Shown here: piece by piece, positions 1-13,079 of the stretch
Numbering within the stretch: the first letter of the stretch is position 1
Layout of the letters: every line of letters starts with the position of its first letter
Assembly: GCA_021234155.1 (NCBI GenBank)
Contig: JAJEKV010000031.1
Coordinates: 4,940,356 to 5,004,355, forward strand
Direction of reading: 5' to 3'
From: Isoetes taiwanensis
Taxonomy: Eukaryota; Streptophyta; Lycopodiopsida; Isoetales; Isoetaceae
DNA length: 64,000 nucleotides
Program-made: the position numbers and the translations under genes
The notes under the pieces: generated by a model
The model's database searches: none
What the model saw: only the letters and a program-made list of their open reading frames with translations
Told to the model about the DNA's origin: nothing

Positions 1-2985
1 TGCAAGACTCAACAATTTTACAAAGACTATAGAACCCAATGAGCAACCTTTATAATACAAATTTAATCCCTCAAAAGATTTACCACACCAAATCCTTTAT
101 CATATATTTTTAAACCGGCCGCTGTTTCACACCAAGCTGTTAACATCCGAGAAACAAAGATGAAACTCCCAAAGATAGCAAAAAAAGCATGTGCTCCACT
201 CGCTACGAACATAATATCTCCATATTAACCCTCCATGATCTGGATTTCTTTGGGGAAACTACCTTTGACATATAGAAATAAAATTCAAGGAATGAAGAGA
301 TAACAAGACACCTAATATGCCTAAATTAGGATATGGCAAGGATTCTCCTAATATAAGCATTAAGATACTCTACAAGCACTTCTTTCAACAGCTTAGGAAG
401 GCCTAAGCATCTAGATCTTGGATCTCTATTGCAACATTTCTAGTCCATATCAAAACGTAAAATCTGAAGTGCAACAACTATGTTAGATCAATAATTTCTA
501 TCTGCTGGAAACCATATGTAAGAACCCGATGGATTATGCTCCAAATAGTATTTAAGGATGTTCTTGTGCATCGCGGACGACAATTGTACCCGATCCTAAA
601 TCAAGTTTACTCCTTCAATATTAGTGGTCGACCTCATAGATGAGCGTAATATTCTTGCAAAGCTTCGAAATCCTTCCGTGATCAAAGACATGCCCATCAA
701 GATCCAATCTTTGATTCTCAGACGTCACAGCATGCACCTGGGCTCCAAGAGTCATTTTATGCAAAAGAAGTAGGCAACTTACAGCATACCGTCACCATAA
801 TATCAACACAACAAGAAAGTCAATAATAGAGTAAATAGAAGCCGACTCGCGATGGTATTTGTTTCCGTGATGTGAATCTCCATTGATGACATTAAATGCA
901 TTAAGGTGGACGAATTTTGAAAGTTTCCTCGAGAAGATTTTGCTATACAGTCGGCATGACGTAAATAGTTCTATATCATAAGTTTCATATAAATTCAAAA
1001 TAATTAGCAAATGACTATGCTAATACTGGAGCCTATATTTAACAAGAAATTAGGCTAGAGGTCGCTCTCGATCTAAAATAAATCAATGAAAGAAGCTCAA
1101 ACAAATAGATCCTAAGTTCGATACAAGCAATTAACTCGGTAGGAATTTTGTTTGATACCGGTAAAGTGGAATTTTGTAGCTGCCCCACTCTACAAAATGG
1201 CTAGAAACACCGCTTAAGATGGCATTGGCACCCAGCCTGTTTTAAGAAAGAACATCAAACAATAAGCTTCGTGGATACTAACATTACAAATTCACATAAC
1301 CAAATTCATTATTCAAAGCTCACCTTTGTTAAGACCACCCTCACTCATTTTGAGGCCATCTAATTCATGAACTATTAAGTTATCAGTCCAACTTGATCCA
1401 TAGTCCTCAAGATGCACAAAGCGAACATGATCGTATCTATTGCCATTTCATAAACTCCGTGAGGAAGGAAACATAGGATTTGATTACTGAATCATGGACA
1501 ATAAAAGAATCAGCTGCAAACTCTTATCTTATATAGCTAAGCAAATTACATAATTCTGATGAAAATGTGCGATATAAAAATATCCGTATTAACACAAGAA
1601 AACATGACTCGAAAAGTGGACTAGAGAGGATAATATCGGGCCGAAGAATTAGAGTACACTTCTTTGCTTGCACAAGCGAAGAACGAATGACAATTCACAT
1701 ACAATGTTAATAAGCAATTTTCCAAATAAAATCAGTGGTCTCCTATAATTGTTACCAAGATCTATTCTTAATATCGCTGGCTATTATGTGAGTGAAATCG
1801 GCAGGCCCAGCATAGAACTTAATAATTTGTGCCCTCTGCATTGCTATAATATAGGTGTTCCTGAAATTGCAGAAGATATTTATAGGCACAAAGATCTAAA
1901 TGAAGCATATGCATTAAATCTTGTTCATATGCTAATTGGATATATTTTGAGGAGGGTGGTTTCCGTGGCACTTGAGAAAGCTAATCAATACAACATAGTA
2001 TAAACTTTAGGCAGAGTCAATTGATGGTATTTCTTCGCCAGGTTTGCTGATATGCAAAGACCAATTCTATAAAATTCGCAAATTACATCAACCGCGAAAG
2101 TCCCAAGCCAATGTAACCAAGATGATAGCAAGTATAATTCTTCTGATTGATACTAGAACCGGGAAATGAAAAAGCATCGCACGTCCACGGCATACCAATA
2201 ATACATAGAAATACCCTGAAGAAATACCCTTTGATCTTCTGCTAAATTTAGAATTGGAAATTAAAATCCCATATGTCTGCCTCCTTACCGGTTTCAATGA
2301 AAATTGAATAGAAGTTTGAGACTTCTAAACTCGTGAAAATGGGTATCATGAAATATCTTAAGCAAAGAAAAATAAGATACCGGCCTTTTCCAAGGTTTCT
2401 AATCAGACCACCGTCTCTTTGTAGCCAAGGCAAGATTTTGCTGAAAACCTTGATCTCTGGAGTCGAAGCTACCTACTTTCTACGTCCCTTAACAAGCAAA
2501 ATGCTTGACGCTGCTAAGCAGAATTTTCTAATTCCAAAACCTCGAAGACATCAAGGCAAATAGGCTCAAGTCGACGCGCACTCCAAAAACTTGTAGAAAC
2601 TAAATGGAGCATGGCAAAACCAGCAAAGCATCTAAGCCCTCGCTAATCCATTTCTATGCATACCCTTCGCAGAGGGAAAACCGCCTCCTCAAACCGGAAA
2701 TACAGCCTCCTACCAAAACGGGGAGACACCCCAGGCATACATGTACTTCCAAAAACTCAAAACCTCTTCATCATTTCCATTAATGTTTTATAATGAAAAG
2801 AGGTGAACCCCGGCCTCGCCATTACTGCAGAACACATTCAAAGGCCTATTCCTTCTTATCCAAAAGTTCCTCTACTATACGGGCGCCTGCTCAAACTCAT
2901 CATCGATGGAATGCCGGCAGCCAGCGATAGAAATACAGGTGCTGCTACCAAAAGGCAATTTTGGTAATAATAGATCAAAATCTAT
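1..2985. other. Intergenic DNA without recognisable gene
   Basis: Both strands are broken by frequent stops and the open stretches are under 90 codons. None resembles a protein family that I know. The longest, at 1749-2003 on the plus strand, starts with an ATG but shows no motif, no splice-site context and no neighbouring exon. Base composition is typical of plant intergenic DNA. Confidence 0.5.
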
Positions 2986-4130
2986 TTTACCCAATCATGT
3001 TGATAGTTGTGCATCGTTTGTTGTTATTTATATGTCGGTGACCATCTGTGCGTTAAATAGTATTTCTTTTGAGCGCACCGTTAGCCGTTGTTTTAGTAAT
3101 CCCGGCGGGATATCCTCCCAGTTCAACTTTGCGCCACGTAAGATGGTTATGGCACCGTGAGTTTTTCGCCGCTTTGTTAACGAGAATTTCTTCGCCATGC
3201 CAGCTGATCTGATAAAAGCCAAAAGACGCTGACGATTCGCGATAGAAACAGCCATCGCCCGTTTCGATAACGATGGTTACCCAGCACAGTAGACGGTACC
3301 TGCACTCAGTTGTTAACGACCGAGCTTCAGTTGCAGCCTCCATGCTGATTCCATGCAACACGGCGGGTCGTAAGCAATTGATGTTTTCGCCAGTTTCATC
3401 CATGAATGTTTCAGCTTTTTCATTTGCTTAAATGGAATTGATCCGCCGATCGAAATAAGCCAGACAGTTGTTCTTAAAGGTTGCGAGATGGTATCAGTAC
3501 CTGTTGAACAATCGACACAGTAATTACGCAGTCACTTGCATGGTGACAATTTATGCTTTAGTCAGGGCCTTCATCCGATGACGTTCGCTAGCCTTTGACG
3601 TTTAAATGGATTCTCGCCATTGATGTCGCCACGTCATAAGAATCGGTGTTTAAACATGCACCGTCAAGATATAGTTCATCGTCATCGACGACGCCAGTAT
3701 TGTTTGACCGATGGTAAGTCACACAAAAGTTTTAAGTGACGATATGCCTTTCAACAGTCCTAACTCATTGTGTCTGCGTGTTTCTGCACCATGATTTAGC
3801 GTCGCACCGTGACTCTTTACTCGAGTTATGGGCTTTATTAATGGTGAATAAGGAAAGGCCCCGCCGCTAATTCACGGCCAAGCGGTTGTATTATATTATA
3901 TTGTTATGCAGTCGCCTGTCGGTATGCGGTCATTCTCGGCAGTTCTAAAAGCCACGCAGCGTGATGACAAAAGAAACAAAGCATGGAGGAAGTTCGTGAG
4001 ATGTTCCTTCCTCGATGGCCCCCGAAGATCTTCAGTAGATTGCAGCATAATCGAAGTTTTCCCGCTTGCGGCAGTTTTTGATTGAGCGATAAATCTTTTC
4101 CGCCTGTCGTATTTTTGCCTAAATATTCTT
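2986..4130. other. Island of bacterial-like composition, possible foreign or contaminant DNA
   Basis: From about 2986 the sequence changes texture. It becomes richer in CpG, GATC- and GCG-type words and loses the A/T runs of its flanks. The minus strand has two overlapping open frames (3053-3403 and 3028-3255) whose wording looks enterobacterial rather than plant, with residue runs such as ETGDGCFYRESSASFGFYQ and WEDIPPGLLKQRL. I could not name the protein family. The frames are short and offset, so if this is a bacterial gene it is broken by indels here. Alternatives are an organelle-derived insert, assembly contamination or chance. The call rests on composition and wording only. Confidence 0.3.
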
Positions 4131-5032
4131 TCTTTTCAATTGGTTAAATATATCGCGCTGAGCTGCATTTTGATATGCCTTCGTTACCTCATCGCACTAG
4201 AGCTCATTACTGTTCAGACATGTCTGAAAGATGGATGCTTAAAGCATTCATGCTACTTTGTTTTAGCGGTCCTAATCATAAAGCAAAACATAGGCAATGC
4301 ACCAATGCTAAGATACTAAAACAAAGTAGCACATGGATATAGACTCAAGTTAATTCATCTGGGACATTATACCAAAGGTGAAGATAAGGTAAGATCAAAT
4401 ACTGGAGAATCTAAACAGAGAATGAGGGTCCAAAGATCTGCGGCCGATGAGTAAGCGGACAACCCATTGAAAGGAAAAAGGATATTAGGCAAAATGGCAA
4501 TCACAATGGCCATTTTAGAACAAGAGCAAAGACATCTTGGCGAAGTAAAAAATCCTTTACTAATAAACAAAGCTTCTATGATCCGCACCTACTTTGCTAC
4601 AATCTTGGGGGCATCCCTAGGGCATCTTCAACTACTCCATACAGCCTCTTTTGAAGTATGCATCCTATGCACTATGCATATGCAATTCGTAAATGGTCAT
4701 TTACAGCCACTGCAAAGAAGCAAGACTTCTATATAGCCATACATAGATACTTCGGCCGAACCTTTCCTTCTATAGTCTCTTATTTAACAAAGCTACTAGC
4801 TTCGAGAACAAGGATTCCGGATTAGCAAAGACTTATCATATTCAAAGAAGAAAACTCCGCAAGTTACAAATCGGTCGGGATCTCCCCTAATTTGAAACAC
4901 ATATCGCATTTCAAAAGATTTGTACTTTGACTTACCATCGATAAGGGCTGGGAATACTTTGCCACGCCAATGATCTGCGGGGATTCTATGCGCTACTATA
5001 ATGGACAAGGTATGATTTAAACTTCCATTTTA

Positions 5033-5490
5033 TGACTCAACATGACGTATGATCAAATGACTAAATCAATTCCATTTAAACCGTAGGGCGGCTGCGGTGG
5101 CATTCATGGATGAAATTTGAAACTAAAAGCATGTAAATTCTGTCACCGTGATTACGCAAATTGTTTCTGCATGAATTTACTCATTCTTTATGAAGCTCCA
5201 AATGTTCCAACACCTGGAGTGCAAATTGCCATCTATTCAGAACCTTTTAGGTTCATGCAAGAAAAGCTATTTCAGATCAGATGATCGAATCAGAATCATT
5301 TAAACCGTGAAAGGGTTGCATTCATGGATAGGGAAATTTGAACTCGAAATATACAAATTTGTTACTTCAGACATTTAAATTATTTGCATGGAATCGTAGC
5401 AATGGAATTTCACCTCGTTTCTTTGGCGGTCACTGCTCCAATACCGAGTGCAATTGCCATCTATCCAAGAACCTTTAGGCAACTATGGTA
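5033..5490 (+). repeat. Diverged tandem duplication, about 230-bp unit
   Basis: The stretch starting near 5055 (CATTTAAACCGT, then GCATTCATGGAT) is repeated from about 5290 with the same order of landmarks: CATTTAAACCGTG, GCATTCATGGATAG, then CAATTGCCATCTAT and GAACCTTTAGG. Copies differ by many substitutions and small gaps, so the duplication is old or the sequence is noisy. Confidence 0.5.
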
Positions 5491-5744
5491 TGAACTTAAG
5501 GCCAGGTTTACTTCAAGAACATTATCACCGGCTATCAAGGAGCTTTTAGCTTTTATCCTGCCTAACAAGCATACAGAAATTCTCACCGGCTTAAAGCCGT
5601 GAAAACTGATTTTAGCCGTAGTAAAATCCTTGCATGCCATAATATGCCAATCTTACCTCGTTAACAAGTTAAACTCCAAAAACCCTATAAAATAGCTCTG
5701 AAGGATATCCACTGATAGGATTTGCCCCCTTTCTAAAACCAACG

Positions 5745-5885
5745 TACAAAAGTAGTGCACTCTAGGAAATACTATTTAGTACACCTCGATGAATACTCTA
5801 CCACCAAAATCATATGAAAACCTTAGAAAACAAAGACAAAAAATGTGTAAAAAACCCTTCGTTTATAATGCTACATTATCTCCAA
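5745..5885 (+). repeat. Dispersed repeat, copy 1 (partner near 49.6 kb)
   Basis: GTGCACTCTAG, a TACTA..TTAGTACA core, CAAAATCATATGAAAACC, AATGTGTAAAAA and TGCTACAT occur here in the same order and spacing as at about 49600-49730. The core forms a short palindrome around TACTAnTTAGTA, as at many transposon ends. The family is not identified. Confidence 0.5.
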
Positions 5886-6097
5886 CATGATAGAGGTTAC
5901 AAGTCTAGGATTCCATTAGGAGCTAACATCTCTTCCCCATATGTCCAATAAAAGAAGAAGCAACATACACCTTCTTTTTTAGATTAGAAGCAGTTGTCCG
6001 CTTCTACATCCGGCTTAGGTCAATCTAGGCACAGAGTTCATGTAAGGTGGATTTCACTATAATGCAAATGACCCATTTTTCTTTGTTCATATGTTGA

Positions 6098-7710
6098 TGT
6101 GACGTTACTCCTAGAATATACCGCATATAAATACGATATCCTAGGTCCACGCCACTATACAAATCTATATTAGTAGACTTGTATGCACCAAGGTAAGTAC
6201 GGCTGCTATTTTATTAACTTAGCCAATCTAGGAGGTGACCCATTTCCACTGGCTTCATCGCATAGGTGACCTCAGCCACATGACGCTGGCCCTATTGGAT
6301 TTCGCGGGCCCCTCATGTGAACTCCTAACAACATAAAAGGCCAAACCCTAAACTTAGGACCATTTTGGTTTCCATCTAACTCTCCACCAATTGCAGGCCT
6401 GAGTATCAGTTTAATTCAGGATCGCCTTCATTTACCTGGGTTGTAGTAGCAGTCCGAAGCGAAGCGAGTAGGAGGGCTCATCTACCGAACCAATTCGCTA
6501 GAGGATGGAGAACTGTGGAGATCTACGCATTAACCTTCGCAAAGAGCATAGTACTTCGAGTAGACTCCGTGAGCTGCATATTGTGTCCTAGTAGTAGCGC
6601 CCATTCTAGAACCTAGTTCTGAAGCATGAACCCTGTCTAAATAGAACCCTAACTATATTAGGTATGCGGATTAGATCGCCGGGCTTGTTATTCTTGTTAT
6701 TTATCATGCTGTTGGATATATGATGATGGTTTATCTTATATTTGCAATCTCTTGTGTATTGGGAAGGGTATAGACATAGTAGCCATTATTTAGGATGATG
6801 CCCTACTTTTTAGACCCATTTACCCCTTATTATTATGTGGCTCGCGCATAGAGCCCACCTCGCTATGGAGTGATCGGAAAGCACCACACAATCCGGTCAT
6901 GGCAAAGTGGACTCGTCGGTTGCCATCAACCTATAGCTGGCTAGCCCATAGCTCATCACTCTGGCTCCGCAGATCTATCCACACTTCGGTCACCGGTGTA
7001 CCGACTCTCAAGAGCTGCAAGTGCTTTCCGCTATTCTTTGTTTTGGCGAGTTCAACCGGGTGACGGTGTCGCCACGACCCCAGTCATCATAGAGCCAATC
7101 GTGACTGGAGGGGAGATGTACCTTCCCACTTCATCGGACCGAGATGCAACCGTATCAGTCTCGCTGGTGATGCCAGGATTACGTGATCCGGCAGGTTACG
7201 CCACGCTGAGCCTTTAGCCTATCCGCAAAGTATGCACGAGGAGGGCGATGGAATGGTCAACCCTAGCCACATTGTTTATCGCTAGCCCACAAGTCATCGC
7301 CATAAATCTTCTACCTCGTCTCTATCCGAGTGTCCTCACCATCATCACCGACTTCGAGTCCGAGCCCGTGGTAGAGCCCCTATCATGATGTATCATATTT
7401 AATATTATCAGATTGTTAAGTCTTGAATGACATGGATGGATGGATTATCACCACCTTGATAGGTAGCTTCTATTGTTGGTATGTTATTGTTAGTGCTTAT
7501 GTTTATATACTTCATTCCTACTGATATATAGTGGACCCCCTTGAGGATTAGACTAATGACACCTCAGGTCCTCTAGTCGACATAGTCCGCCACCCTAGAT
7601 GAAGCTAGACAGAGGGGCCCATGTACGACGGTAGCCGCTGAAGGAGGAAGGTCCTTCGTTGTATACCGGGTTTCATATATATATGCTAAGTTGAGCCGCC
7701 ACAATGGTGA
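6098..7710 (+). mobile_element. LTR copy 1 (5' side) of a Ty3/gypsy-like element
   Basis: This stretch is homologous over about 1.6 kb to the one starting at 14235, in the same orientation. Both begin TGTGACG, then CTAGAATATA, GATATCCTAGG and TAGTAGACTTGTATGCACCAAG, and both end around a GTCCGCCACCCTAGATG block followed by GGTCCTTCG. The two copies are about 8.1 kb apart and bracket gypsy protease and integrase remains, which fits 5' and 3' LTRs of one element. The copies have diverged by many small changes, and similarity is lost after about 7710, so the inner border is uncertain. No clear primer-binding site follows this copy. Confidence 0.6.
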
Positions 7711-10300
7711 ATTTACAATGGATCTTGGTTGAATTAAGATCAAGCACCCAGCCATTTTCCTAAGTGGCAGCTAACCTGTCCAGTACCCGTGGGATTCACC
7801 TATATACAATATGTGGACATGCCATCTCACAAGTATTAGGAGTAAGAAAACCCATAGTATACGGTCCAAAAGAACTAGAAAAATACTCCATATATCGAAA
7901 ACCCATGTGCGCTTAAAATATTGCAAAATGTGATAAAACCACCCTTCCATTTTTCATATTTTCTGCATCGAAGTTTCCAAAATAACCCATTTCTTATAAC
8001 TCTATTGTATTCATAATTTCGCAGAACCCCCTTTGGCCTAGGTATAGAAAACTGTATGCAAAACCCCATATGAACCTCAAAATTGGGAGAATTTTTTCTT
8101 CCATCGTTAGAATGTTATTAGCAAGTCAAATCCAGCTTGTTAAAAGCTAATTTGACAATAAAGAGTCAAAAGAAACCTTCTGAGAATTTGAGCTCAAAAT
8201 TGTCTATGAGCCCATTTTACAAGGAAAAGTTCTGAACTAAGAATTGCCCAATAGGAAGCTTAAAAGAAAATGGTGCGGGGATGACCAATATTTGGTCAGG
8301 TAACAATAGGAAAGTTTGAACATAGTTAAGCAATTAGAAAAAGTACTTTGATTAATAACCCTTAGCTATAATATATTCTACACTTAAGGTGACTGCTAAA
8401 ATCTCTTTGAAAAGTACTCCCCCAATCCTTAGATCTTTCAAGACTCTATCCCATTCCTTTCCTATTCTAAGGTGAATTCTAGGGGAAATTCTTCTAGCCG
8501 GAGTACACCAAATAAGCAAGTTTCACCGAAAGGACCCGTGATGGGACGCAGACTCTAGGTATTCAACTTTACCTAACAAACCCCGACACTATGGTGGACC
8601 AAACCCTCAAAGCTTTGTAGTTCCTGGGGTGGAATGGGAATCAAGATCTTCTGCCAAGAATAGCGGACTAAGAGGAGCTTAATAGGAAGAGCAAAACCAA
8701 GGAGGTGAGGAACAAGAACACCAAAGGGTATTAGGTAAGAGGAAGGAGGAGGACCTCGGAAAGCTATAATTTCTCAAACGACAAGAAGATCTAAGGGCTT
8801 ATAATAGTAATGAGAGCCAGAGTAAAAAGTACCCCAACAGAGGAGGAGGTCGAAAAAACAAGCGAAGGCCATTCACTCCTATAGGCCACCGCTTCTACCC
8901 CATAATGAAGTCAACTGTGGTGAGTCGTGTTCTCAAGATCGCTTTCTACCCCATGAGTCGAAGCTCTAGTCAACTACTCTACCTCATATAATGGAGTCAA
9001 CTATTATGTTTTCCCAACCCCATATAAGTCGAAAGCCAACACATCACCCCCATAATGGAGTCAACTGCTTTCCAACCCCATATCAATGAAGTCAACTAGG
9101 CTGCCCATGGGGAGGTGACTCCATCCCGGCATGAGCCAAAGTGTCGTGATGTGACATAGGTGTTTCTATGACTTTATCTAGCCTAATGTAGCTTACTTTC
9201 TAAAAAGAGTTTGGGGATAAATCTACTCACCTAGTATGTTGCTTCTACTTATCCCAATCCAAGCCATTTCAACTCCTCTATCTTAAAAGAATTTTGCAAA
9301 GAGCGTGAATCCAAACTCCCATTTCACCCATTGTGGATGACCCCAAAACCTGCCAACCATCGAGGGCTGCATCGCTTGTATTTGATTTTTAATCTTTATT
9401 CATACTTAAGCTTAAAGATGCTCTAAAATATTTAGTAACCAAGACCCTAGGATTGAGAATCTAAAACCATAATTTTCCTTAAGTCAGATATATAGATCCA
9501 TTTTGTGTCCTTTTTCTCACTTAGCTTGTCAAGAAAGTCATTGTCTACACAAGAGCTTCCTGGCTTCTTGAGACTTTTTCTAGCAATTCAACTAGCTGCC
9601 AAGGGCTTAGCAATTGTTGCTACTTACATGCCACAACACATGTTATGAGTAACAAGAGTGTCTTTTTAGCCATACCTTTGATTATATAGATAATTGTCTA
9701 GAAACCATTCTTATCAATGGATTTCAGCTCTAGTACACCAAGTCTACCTGCAGACAGAGTCTTGTTACTGTACCTATCTCAGCTGTAGAATACTAATTCC
9801 ATATAGGAATTTAGAGTCAGTACATAGACATTTGTTGTATGTTATGCACGCTTACGGGTCAAATACACCGTGACGGACTTTTGTTGTAGACCCTTGACCC
9901 TTAAACAAAGGATACTTATGAAGGAAACTTCATCGTCAATGATCAACACGGTAAAATCGTGAGAGCCAAACTCAAATAATGAACTAAAAACCGCAAAAAT
10001 GACAACTAAGACATCAAGGACAAATACATGAGTGCCAAGAAGGGCTACTCAACAGCCCGATGAGCACCAATGCACTTTACACCGTTGATCATAGTAGGGG
10101 AGGAACATCTTCTAGCCAAGAATATTCCAAGTGCCATATATCACCGAAAGGATCTCCACAATGACGGGCTATTGTCATAGCTCCACCGACCAACAAATAA
10201 AATGACTTCATCGATTATTTACATCGAGTTTCTTGCAAGATAGGACACCGAGCACACGCCCCTATGGAGGACAACCTGCCTTAGACATAAGGTTCATGGC
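7711..10300 (+). other. Decayed 5' internal part of the LTR element
   Basis: This lies between the left LTR copy and the recognisable pol remains. I see no open frame above 64 codons and could not pick out a gag domain. It holds a short-period repeat at 8885-9110. It is assigned to the element by position only. Confidence 0.35.
8885..9110 (+). repeat. Short tandem repeat around CCCCATAATGGAGTCAACT
   Basis: About five imperfect units of roughly 45-55 bp share the words CCCATA, ATGGAGTCAACT and TCTACCCC/TTCCAACCCC. Copies are degenerate, and I see no coding meaning. Confidence 0.55.
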
Positions 10301-11555
10301 GTATTACATCCAAATTTCAAACGTAGAAGCTTTGGTTAAGGGATGAATTGCATGCCATTGAGGCCGATTGCTCAAGAATAAGGGTATGGCCAAACTACAA
10401 TCGTGGTAGCAACCTTGATAGCATCATTTTCTTTGCAGAAAAGATCAATGGCGACCACCTAGCCTTAGAGATTAGAGGTCCATCAACAATAAAACCGTGC
10501 ACAATAATAAGAATTGATTAATGCAAGGTTAGAGATCTTGCACATGGATGTGAATAAGCTTAACTCTTAAGAAGGAGGAGAGGTTGAACAATTCAAGTGG
10601 TGAAACACACAACATTATCATCAGCCTTATATCAAGAACATGGGACTGCCAAGCTCAAGAGCGCATATGGAGATTGATAGAGTCAACACAACAGATTGAA
10701 CAAGAAGTAAGAAGAATCATCCTCAAATCTTCTAACCTCCACCTACATGATGATTCAATATGGAAGATTCTATAGAGGGAGAACATGACCTCCAAGCCTT
10801 TGGGAAGCTTACATAAAGATCTTACATCATCAACCATGTCATCGAAGTCCATTACCATGGTTATCCCTAATGAGGAAAGTCAACATCTACATCTAGGGGA
10901 GTACAAATAGAAGATATTCAACAAAAAGACAAAGGTCTATGAAGTGTTATGCAACAACTCCAACCAGGTCAAATTCTTCAACAACTTGAGGGCAACATCG
11001 CCTTCTATGCCAATGAATGATGAATACACGAAGCTTTTAGCAAGCCTAGGTTCTATGGTTAGATAGTCAAATGTATTAGATGGATGATAACATCCGTGAT
11101 GGGATCGAATCAATTCCGCTTGATTTTGTTTTTTATTTATTTATTTATTTAAAAGGATGGACCCAAGAATTGAGCAAAGCTTCAAGGATTGGAAAGAAAA
11201 CATATCGAAAGCAACTAAAGTTATATACATTTGTTGATCGGATATCCAACATATTGAAACCTCTTTGTGAGCTTGATCACCTCGCTAAACAGATTTACTA
11301 CTAGAATAATTGTTGACCATGTATAACATGAGTACCTCCACAACATAAAGAATAATCCTGAATTAAGGAAGAGAAGCAATCTAACAAGTCCCACCAACTT
11401 CTTAGATGGCATCAACTCAAAGGTGGGACTATTTCTAGAAGGTAATAACCAAGAAAGGTGTAATTTCTACAAATAGATTAGATCTAGAATGAGAATAATT
11501 ATTGAATTGTATAGACTTTGTGACCAAAGGAAATGTCTTGATGGCAAACCTTGTG
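10301..11555 (+). other. Decayed internal region of the LTR element, domain not identified
   Basis: Short frames at 10584-10775 and 11080-11304 on the plus strand show no convincing domain. Position between LTR and protease suggests the gag-to-protease interval of the gypsy element. A T-rich low-complexity run (TTTATTTATTTATTT) sits at about 11128-11153. Confidence 0.3.
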
Positions 11556-11559
11556 GTCA

Positions 11560-11990
11560 AAGGACATATAAATAATCCATTAACACATAAGTTTACATAT
11601 CCTAGATGGCAATATCTCTAATGGTAAGACTCCTAAGTCTAGTCTATACCGTAAAGTATGGCAAGATGGAACACCAAGTAAAGACTAAAGGAACAAAAAG
11701 TCAACTTCGACATCACATTGCTTGAGCAAAGTTAAGCATCTACGCTAAAGTTATCAAATGACAAGTATGACCTCATAGTAGACATGGAATAATTAAAACC
11801 CGACTAAGGGAATAATTGATTGCCGTGGAGCAAGAAATGTCCATCCTAGTACCAAATGGGAAGCACCTACAATTAAAGTTAAAGAAGTCATTTTACCATG
11901 CAATGCATGATGTCACCCAAAAAGCTAGGTAAGTACATTAAAAAGAGATGAGGTCACATATATCGTGTTGTAAGTTGTCGACCCCCGACA
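11560..11990 (+). pseudogene. Ty3/gypsy aspartic protease remnant
   Basis: Reading the plus strand across several stops gives DKYDLIVDME near 11758, resembling the DLI(L/V)GMDWL motif that ends retropepsin-like domains of plant gypsy elements. It is followed by a leucine/proline-poor stretch and a GARN-like word, as in the conserved tail (IDCRGK) of that domain. The frame is interrupted by several stops and shifts, so no protein can be made. In an intact element this enzyme cuts the gag-pol polyprotein. The next recognisable domain is integrase only about 50 bp downstream, so the 1.3-1.5 kb expected for reverse transcriptase and RNase H is absent. Confidence 0.45.
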
Positions 11991-12029
11991 AGTATGTAAA
12001 GGAAGACCTTAGTTTCAACCGGGCCATAT

Positions 12030-12990
12030 CTAACGCAATTGTGATCTAATGAATTCGGCAAAAAAAGATTGAAGAGATTTTGCACTCAAGCAAAGAATTC
12101 AAGGAAATATGGGCTAGTTCTGCAAGGAAGCAAGGACGATAAAGGAAGAGAAGCTTATAAAAGATATAAAAAGAAAGGCAATCTTTATATCACAAGGACA
12201 ATATCGCTATGGCCCCGAGGCATCGAGTAAGGAAGTTAATTCTTCATGATACTCATGATAACCCAATAGCCACCACACAGATTCATGATAAGATAAAAAG
12301 TAGTTACTTTGGTCGGTATGGAGAAGGACATTACCAACTACATTTGGCAACAACTTCAACGAACAAAAACATAGCAACTCTGAATTGAACCTTAGAACCC
12401 TTGGCAAAAGTAAAAATGAGAAATAGAAGGTTGTGAGCATGGATTTTATAACTAGACTTCCAAGAACAAAGAAGGGGCCATGGTGCCTTAGTAGTAATCG
12501 GGTCGACGAGCATCAAAGATGACTCACTTTTTGTCGCCTCAAACTACATATACAATCTTGAACAATCGCCTTGCTTTAAGCAAAGGAAATATTCGTGATC
12601 ACACAGATTCCAAGGGAAATCATCTCCCATGAGATCTTAAGTTCATAAGTGCCTTCGAAGGACATCTTCAACACGCACTCCACGAAAGTCGCTTTTGGAG
12701 TACAACATATCATTCCCAAACCGATGGTGGGCAAAAGTAATGTACAAATCATATATTAGAAGACATGCCGAGGAACTATGTATGGAATATGCACCAAAAT
12801 GGGTTGACTATATTTACTTGGTAGAGTTTGCGATAATAGTGCTAAGAAAGAATCCTCACAAATGTTTCCCTTGTGATAAATTATGGTTATCAATGCTTAA
12901 CACCCACACTTGACATAATACAAGTTGTTGTCCAAGGTAGAACTTTCTCAATAAATGCCGGATAGAGATGCAAAGAATTGGTTCAAGAAG
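12030..12990 (+). pseudogene. Ty3/gypsy integrase remnant
   Basis: Three blocks of plant gypsy integrase can be read in order on the plus strand with frame changes. First comes the zinc-binding N-terminal part, RKLILHDTHDNPIA near 12230, whose HDTHxxPIAxH pattern matches the copies at 45.6, 50.2 and 63.2 kb. Next is the start of the catalytic core, VVSMDFITRLPRTKKG at 12431-12478, carrying the first catalytic Asp. Last is the later core, TKVAFGVQHIIPKPMVGKSN near 12690-12745 (consensus has YHPQTDGQSE) and MEYAPKWVDYIYLVEFA at 12783-12833. Stops and shifts separate the blocks, so it is non-functional as written. An intact enzyme would insert the cDNA copy into the host chromosome. Confidence 0.75.
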
Positions 12991-13079
12991 TTTGATGCCA
13001 CCTCTTGGTAGCAAGAAGTAGACAAAATAGCATAGCCAATACAGATCAAAAGAAAATTCCAAGTAGAGGATAATGTTTG

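Larger units (their letters stand above)
4131..6097. other. Intergenic DNA, no gene seen
   Basis: No coding frame longer than about 90 codons and no recognisable domain on either strand. It contains the diverged local duplication at 5033-5490 and the dispersed repeat copy at 5745-5885, listed separately. Confidence 0.5.
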
